Source of the DNA: an uncultured Lachnobacterium sp.
GTDB taxonomy: Bacteria; Bacillota; Clostridia; Lachnospirales; Lachnospiraceae
DNA: 64,000 nucleotides
Reading direction: 5' to 3'
Assembly: GCA_900546625.1 (NCBI GenBank)
Contig: URDU01000004.1
Span: 1 to 64,000 of the forward strand
Position 1 is the stretch's first letter, and each line of letters opens with the position of its first letter. This document shows positions 59,750-64,000 of this stretch, one piece after another. Made by a program: the position numbers and the translations under genes. The notes below the pieces were generated by a model. The model was given only the letters and a program-made list of their open reading frames with translations. It ran no database searches and was not told the DNA's origin.

Positions 59750-61639
59750 CTATGCATTATTGCTTTCTATGAATGAAATAAACTCAGCAGCATTTCTCGG
59801 TTTTGAGAAATAATAGCCCTGGATGTAATCTATTCCAAGCTCATCCAGCTTTGCAAACTGCTCCTTCTCCTCGATTCCCTCAGAAACAATCTCAAGCTCT
59901 AGCTTTTGTATCATGCCCATTGCGGCATCCATAACAGGCTTGCCCTTTCCGTTGTCGAAATATGCATTTGTCATGCCTCTGTCAAACTTGACAATGTCAA
60001 TCGGCATATCAACAATATAGCTTAAATTTGACTGGCCTGTGCCGAAATCATCCAGTGCAAACCTTACTCCCACCTTGCGAAGGGCATTCATATTATCAAG
60101 CAGTATCTCTTTTTCAATGATAGATGCAGACTCTGTAATCTCGAGCACAATATCATTTGCATCCACATGATATTTCTCCATAATTGCAATAAAATCCTGT
60201 GCTAAATGGTCATAGGCACACTGTACCACAGACAGATTGCATTCAATATACTCAAGCCCCATCGCATGTATATCATGCTGTACAATAAATCTGCACACCA
60301 TCTCAAACACGCGCTCTCCAAGCCGTAAAATGAGCCCCCTCTTCTCGGCCACAGCGATAAATCTGCCGGGAGGTATGATATTTCCCTCGCGCGACCTTAT
60401 CCTGACAAGCGCCTCCGCAGAGGTAAATTTATGCGTTTTAGTGTTATAAATAGGCTGGTAAAACACCTCAACACGGTTATCGCGCAACGCCCCTATTATC
60501 TCATTCTCAACTGAATTTTCATCATATATGTGCTCAATGACCTCATTATTTATGAGCATCACGCCACGCCCAGTAAACTCAGCTCTGTTACGCTTGGCAT
60601 ATTGAAAAAGCCCCAGTATATCCGATGGTCTTCGCACAAGCTCAGTAGAGCTTAGATAATATATCTCCCCAAAAAGCATCGTCATATTGTCCTTACCCCA
60701 TGGCTTGTCAAACCTGCGTTCCAATATTCCGATTGTTTTTTCTGCGCAATCAGTATTCTCAAAAACCAGCAGATACTCATTTGCCGAGCTTCTAAAAACA
60801 TAATTATCAGGCAGACTTTCTATAAAAGAAACCACCTCAAAAAAAATACTTTTTTCCATCTCGCTGGAGAAAAAATCATTTCCATTGCCTCCATAGCGAA
60901 TACACACTATCGATACGTCCTTATCCTGTCCGTATGCCTCCTTCATATATTCAAAAAAGGCATTGAGGTTGAAAAATCCTGTATCCCTGTCAATATTTGC
61001 CATCGGATTTTCAAGCATAATAAAAATGATCAGCACACCTATCACACTCGCAAAGCTGACAATCAATATTTTTTTATCTATAAACTGAATAACCGCCGAT
61101 AAAAACATAAGAGCCACCCAGACCTGCATGCTCTTTCTTCTTTGCGGATTTATTGCGTGTTTGTACTTTTTGGTCAACAGTAGAATAAGCGCCAGCAGAG
61201 TTACCGTTACCGCATATGTTATAATAACTGACGTGCCATATGTATAGACTATATTATCCGAATCATAAATTTTAATCGGCACAGCCATTATCAGAATATC
61301 AGTTACGATTCCAAATATCCACAGCCGCCTTCTCCACTTGCGCTCAAGCTCTTTTTCCCTGAAAATATCCACACAAATATACCAGAAGGCCACCATGGCA
61401 ACCCATGTAACCGTCCAGAGATTTAATTTGCAGATAATATTAATAGCAGTAAGAGAATATCCGCTTCTTTTTTCAATTGCAACAAGTGAAAAAATATCAA
61501 AGAAAAGTGACAGCATGCCTGCGAGCCATACCTCAACAAAAGCCTGAGATGTATGTAATATAATCTTTTTCTGCGAAATATAAAAATACATTATTACGAA
61601 CATCACCGCTACGGCACACATTTGTGAAACAATATTCAT
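59750..61639 (-). CDS. Membrane-bound EAL phosphodiesterase with degenerate GGDEF
   Basis: A 629-residue protein. Seven or so N-terminal transmembrane helices (to about 215) form a sensor. A GGDEF-like domain (about 220-370) has lost the catalytic motif (SSANEYLLVF in its place). The EAL domain is intact: SAEALVRIRS, ECNLSV, LEITESAS, LDDFGTGQSN, VKFDRGM, EGIEEKEQ and QGYYFSKP. It should hydrolyse c-di-GMP at the membrane, perhaps with the GGDEF part sensing GTP. The ATG at 61639 is favoured over a GTG at 61681. Confidence 0.85.
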   Translation of the reverse strand: MNIVSQMCAVAVMFVIMYFYISQKKIILHTSQAFVEVWLAGMLSLFFDIFSLVAIEKRSGYSLTAINIICKLNLWTVTWVAMVAFWYICVDIFREKELERKWRRRLWIFGIVTDILIMAVPIKIYDSDNIVYTYGTSVIITYAVTVTLLALILLLTKKYKHAINPQRRKSMQVWVALMFLSAVIQFIDKKILIVSFASVIGVLIIFIMLENPMANIDRDTGFFNLNAFFEYMKEAYGQDKDVSIVCIRYGGNGNDFFSSEMEKSIFFEVVSFIESLPDNYVFRSSANEYLLVFENTDCAEKTIGILERRFDKPWGKDNMTMLFGEIYYLSSTELVRRPSDILGLFQYAKRNRAEFTGRGVMLINNEVIEHIYDENSVENEIIGALRDNRVEVFYQPIYNTKTHKFTSAEALVRIRSREGNIIPPGRFIAVAEKRGLILRLGERVFEMVCRFIVQHDIHAMGLEYIECNLSVVQCAYDHLAQDFIAIMEKYHVDANDIVLEITESASIIEKEILLDNMNALRKVGVRFALDDFGTGQSNLSYIVDMPIDIVKFDRGMTNAYFDNGKGKPVMDAAMGMIQKLELEIVSEGIEEKEQFAKLDELGIDYIQGYYFSKPRNAAEFISFIESNNA

Positions 61640-61753
61640 ATCCCCTATTTCCTGTCCCTTTCTTAAAGCAAGCCAATACACTAGTACTATTTTACCGCTA
61701 TTCTATCCATAAAGCAATATATTACTTTGATTTCCAAAGAACTAAATAAACAG

Positions 61754-61779
61754 TAATAAAAAAACACGCTATGCGCGTG
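61754..61779 (-). terminator. Terminator of tRNA-Pro
   Basis: CACGC-TATGC-GCGTG (61765-61779) with an A run (T run on the minus strand) next to it at 61754-61764. It lies 50 bp past the tRNA 3-prime end. Confidence 0.75.
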
Positions 61780-61829
61780 CTCCAAAATAAAATAGATAGT
61801 GACTGTCCAACCAAGTATCAATAAATAAA

Positions 61830-61903
<74 letters not shown>

Positions 61904-61929
61904 TCTGCAGTTTGTTTTGCAACTATTAA

Positions 61930-61958
61930 ATAATATCACAATGTATAAATTTTGTCTA
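61930..61958 (-). promoter_or_regulatory. Promoter of tRNA-Pro
   Basis: Minus-strand TAGACA (61953-61958), 17-bp spacer and TATTAT (61930-61935), with the start site about 20 bp upstream of the tRNA 5-prime end. Confidence 0.65.
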
Positions 61959-62074
61959 CCCCATAATATATATTTATGGTATGATTTATGCAGTAATATG
62001 TTAATGATTAAAGGTTCAAAAATATCATCTATGCACGCTTGCATGCGATTTGATATACACCTTAATTACCAGCA

Positions 62075-62137
62075 CCACACCGAGAAAGCTGCAATTTACT
62101 ATGTGAAGCCGATATATTAGTGGGTTTCTGGGTGTGG
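62075..62137. promoter_or_regulatory. 13-bp inverted repeat in the SDR gene leader
   Basis: CCACACC-G-AGAAA (62075-62087) is the inverted match of TTTCT-G-GGTGTGG (62125-62137) at 12 of 13 positions. It lies 37 bp before the SDR ATG and could be an operator or a leader hairpin. Confidence 0.5.
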
Positions 62138-62173
62138 CCAGTTTGGTGTCCTAAAATTGATAAGGAGAATGTC

Positions 62174-62926
62174 ATGACAAATCAGACAAATCACATAAAT
62201 AAAACTGCTATAATAACCGGAGCTTCACGCGGTATCGGTGCCGCAATTGCCAAAAGGCTGGCTTCCTGTGGCTATAACCTATCACTTTGCTGCCGCAATT
62301 CATCTGACAGGCTTAAGGCGTTTGCTGATGAGCTTCACTGTACATACGGAATCGAGGTGCTCTGCCACACCGGAAATGTCGGGGACTTTTACTTTGCCAA
62401 GGATATGGTTACAAAAACCATTTCGCATTTCGGTCATATAGATGTGCTTGTCAACAATGCAGGCATATCACATATCGGGCTGCTGAGTGACATGACACCG
62501 GAGGAATGGAACAATATCGTGGCGATAAATCTGACCGGTGTTTTCAACTTTACAAAGCTCGTCATCCCTTATATGGTTGCCGATAAATGCGGCCGTATAC
62601 TACAGATTTCCTCTGTCTGGGGCAATGTCGGAGCATCCTGCGAGGTGGCATACTCAGCCTGCAAGGGCGGTATAAATTCATTTACCAAGGCACTCGGCAA
62701 GGAGCTTGCGCCATCGCATATTCCGGTAAATGCCATAGCCTGCGGTGTCATAGATACCGATATGAACCGCTGCTTTGACGAGGCAGAACGCGCTGAGCTT
62801 GCCGATGAAATCCCTGCCGGACGCTTTGCCACTGCTGATGAAGTCGCAGATATGGCTTATTCCATCATCACTGCACCTGATTACCTCACAGGACAAATAA
62901 TCACCTTTGATGGTGGCTGGATTTAA
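62174..62926 (+). CDS. Short-chain dehydrogenase/reductase, FabG-like
   Basis: A 250-residue classical SDR. The nucleotide loop is TGASRGIGAAIAKRLA (residues 15-30). Then comes NNAGISHIG, the catalytic Ser in ISSVWG, and the YxxxK in YSACKGG; the C-terminus has PAGRFATADEVADMAYSI and TGQIITFDGGWI. This fits 3-oxoacyl-ACP reductase and related NADPH-dependent reductases. It stands alone rather than in a fab operon, so another substrate is possible. The start at 62174 follows AAGGAG by 6 bp. Confidence 0.85.
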   Translation: MTNQTNHINKTAIITGASRGIGAAIAKRLASCGYNLSLCCRNSSDRLKAFADELHCTYGIEVLCHTGNVGDFYFAKDMVTKTISHFGHIDVLVNNAGISHIGLLSDMTPEEWNNIVAINLTGVFNFTKLVIPYMVADKCGRILQISSVWGNVGASCEVAYSACKGGINSFTKALGKELAPSHIPVNAIACGVIDTDMNRCFDEAERAELADEIPAGRFATADEVADMAYSIITAPDYLTGQIITFDGGWI

Positions 62927-63008
62927 ACCTGTAATTTTAATTTTTCCATTTTTTTCGTATTTTTCAGATATTTGTTGCCTTTTACAATTATTGTGTTACA
63001 ATTTGTTT

Positions 63009-63281
63009 ATGAGTAGAACAAATAACTTTCTATTAGAAAAGCAACTTGCAACCATTAGTACAACTGTACCTGACAGGCTTGATTACCTGATGAAGCTCAA
63101 TAGTTTGACCAACGTGGCTCTTTCTGAAATCATGTGTTGTGCAGAATCAACTATTTCAGGCTACAGGACAGGCCGTAGAGTGCCTGACATTTTTGTCATT
63201 TGCCATTTAAGTACAATTTTTGGTGTCACACCCAATTATTTTCTTGGATTCACAGACGAAATTTGTCCAACTCACAACTGA
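63009..63281 (+). CDS. Small XRE-family helix-turn-helix regulator
   Basis: A 90-residue protein beginning MSRTNNFLLEKQL. The HTH segment is SLTNVALSEIMCCAESTISGYRTGRR, seen here as LSEIMCCAESTISGYR, typical of phage-repressor-like XRE proteins. It ends with a VTPNYFLGFTDE tail as in many short XRE proteins. No operon partner; target unknown. The start at 63009 is chosen because the preceding frame to 62907 overlaps the SDR stop. Confidence 0.75.
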   Translation: MSRTNNFLLEKQLATISTTVPDRLDYLMKLNSLTNVALSEIMCCAESTISGYRTGRRVPDIFVICHLSTIFGVTPNYFLGFTDEICPTHN

Positions 63282-63405
63282 TTATGTGATATATACAAGG
63301 CCTTCCGGTATCACTTCGCAAAATTACCGGCTGCTGCAACTGTCACATAAAATATATTGAAAAATGAAAGGGGGAAATGTTACTGTCTAAGCCAAAGCAG
63401 TAACG

Positions 63406-63460
63406 AAAAACAGCCCGGCACACTTATCGCTATGTGATATGTGTACCGGGCTGTTTTTTT
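63406..63460. terminator. Bidirectional terminator between XRE and glgX genes
   Basis: AACAGCCCGG (63409-63418) pairs with CCGGGCTGTT (63446-63455), extended by CACAC/GTGT. A T run follows on the plus strand and a shorter one on the minus strand. A second hairpin GTTACTG/CAGTAAC lies at about 63379-63403. Confidence 0.8.
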
Positions 63461-63532
63461 AATATCTATTCATAACCGCTTAGAACAAAACGCTGATACG
63501 TCCTGCCTGTATGCTGGCAGCAGCTTTTATTG

Positions 63533-64000
63533 CTACTCTGCCACAAGTATTATCGTGGTTCTCGCAGGAACCCTTATGGTGTTGACACCCAAAAGCTCTG
63601 TCTTTGCAGTGAAGTCCTCTCCGTCAAAATACTCTGCATTGGTGTTGGTGTCCACATGCCAGTGTTTTCCGTTCGGAAGCACCGGAAGCTGCATCACAAG
63701 CGGCTCCCAATATGCATTCATACAATAGAATACAATATCGTCCTCCGTGTCCTCCTCATTTCGTCCGGCATACATGATACCGATGAGCTTTGTCTTGTAA
63801 TCCGTTGAGGCATTGAACGGTGTACCGTTGTGCACGCTGATTTCAGGGAACTGACAGGATGAAGGCTTTGTCATCTTTCTGAGTATAGGGTGCTCCTTCC
63901 TGAACTGAATCATATGACGCACGAAATCATGGATTTCCTTGAATTCCTCAAGCCTGCTCCAGTCGAGCCATGAGATGATATTGTCCTGACAATACGCGTT
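63533..64000 (-). CDS. Glycogen debranching enzyme, C-terminal part (GlgX/isoamylase type)
   Basis: 155 codons of the C-terminal end, continuing off the right edge. It begins NAYCQDNIISWLDW, the late catalytic-domain block of isoamylase-type debranching enzymes. After IQFRKEHPILRK it continues into the beta-sandwich domain (FYCMNAYWEPLVMQLP) and ends AEYFDGEDF...VPARTTIILVAE. GH13 debranching of alpha-1,6 links is implied. The catalytic residues are outside the window. Confidence 0.85.
   Translation of the reverse strand, partial: NAYCQDNIISWLDWSRLEEFKEIHDFVRHMIQFRKEHPILRKMTKPSSCQFPEISVHNGTPFNASTDYKTKLIGIMYAGRNEEDTEDDIVFYCMNAYWEPLVMQLPVLPNGKHWHVDTNTNAEYFDGEDFTAKTELLGVNTIRVPARTTIILVAE

Overview
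The window looks like chromosome of a gut Lachnospiraceae (Agathobacter/Roseburia-like Firmicute). The evidence is low-GPC Gram-positive gene content: OmpR-family two-component pairs, long-form HPF, bifunctional Rel, HemZ, ROK glucokinase, MocR-type PdxR with PdxST, and a VTC/DUF4956 pair. G+C is moderate in the core and clearly lower in the polysaccharide region. The genus is inferred, not proven. Almost every gene is on the minus strand, so transcription runs from right to left.

Region 1 (1-20.3 kb) is a surface-polysaccharide locus read leftward from about 20.2 kb. It starts with a polyprenyl-phosphate sugar phosphotransferase. Next come a GDP-D-glycero-D-manno-heptose set (HddC-GmhB fusion, HddA, GmhA), glycosyltransferases (TagA/WecG-like, GT4, WbsX-like, another GT-B), a Wzy-like polymerase, a CatB-type acetyltransferase and a Wzx flippase. 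It ends with sugar-tailoring genes (DegT aminotransferase, PglD-like acyltransferase, ATP-grasp ligase, SDR epimerase, phosphoesterase) and a secreted repeat protein. An IS110-family element on the plus strand sits beside a frameshifted remnant of a second aminotransferase, and an SGNH-hydrolase remnant lies after the acetyltransferase. Upstream of the whole operon is a 103-bp promoter-bearing segment bounded by 17-bp inverted repeats, a good candidate for a phase-variable promoter.

Region 2 (20.3-35.4 kb) is housekeeping: hemZ, an MBL hydrolase, rel, glcK, a GNAT, a cyclophilin, murF, ddl, hpf, an ABC-F ATPase and a DUF815 ATPase. The gap near 31 kb carries a promoter and a terminator 100 bp apart, which looks like a small RNA gene.

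Region 3 (35.4-55.2 kb) is a phosphate neighbourhood. The usual pstSCAB-phoU operon is split. pstS-pstC-pstA lies at 51-48 kb, and pstB-phoU-phoB-phoR lies at 39-35 kb. Each half has its own Pho-box array with the same spacing. Between the halves lie an OmpR/histidine-kinase pair, a module with an AAA-PD(D/E)XK protein and a broken MNT-HEPN toxin-antitoxin pair flanked by 72-bp inverted repeats, and pdxR/pdxST with a large hairpin-forming element. A second histidine kinase and its probable response regulator are separated by a nuclease-like gene and a 73-bp tandem-repeat array.

Region 4 (55.4-64 kb) holds a beta-helix carbohydrate-binding lipoprotein, a DUF4956 membrane protein and a VTC polyphosphate-polymerase-like protein (one gene set), then an EAL phosphodiesterase, tRNA-Pro(CGG), an SDR, a small XRE regulator and the end of a glycogen-debranching enzyme gene.
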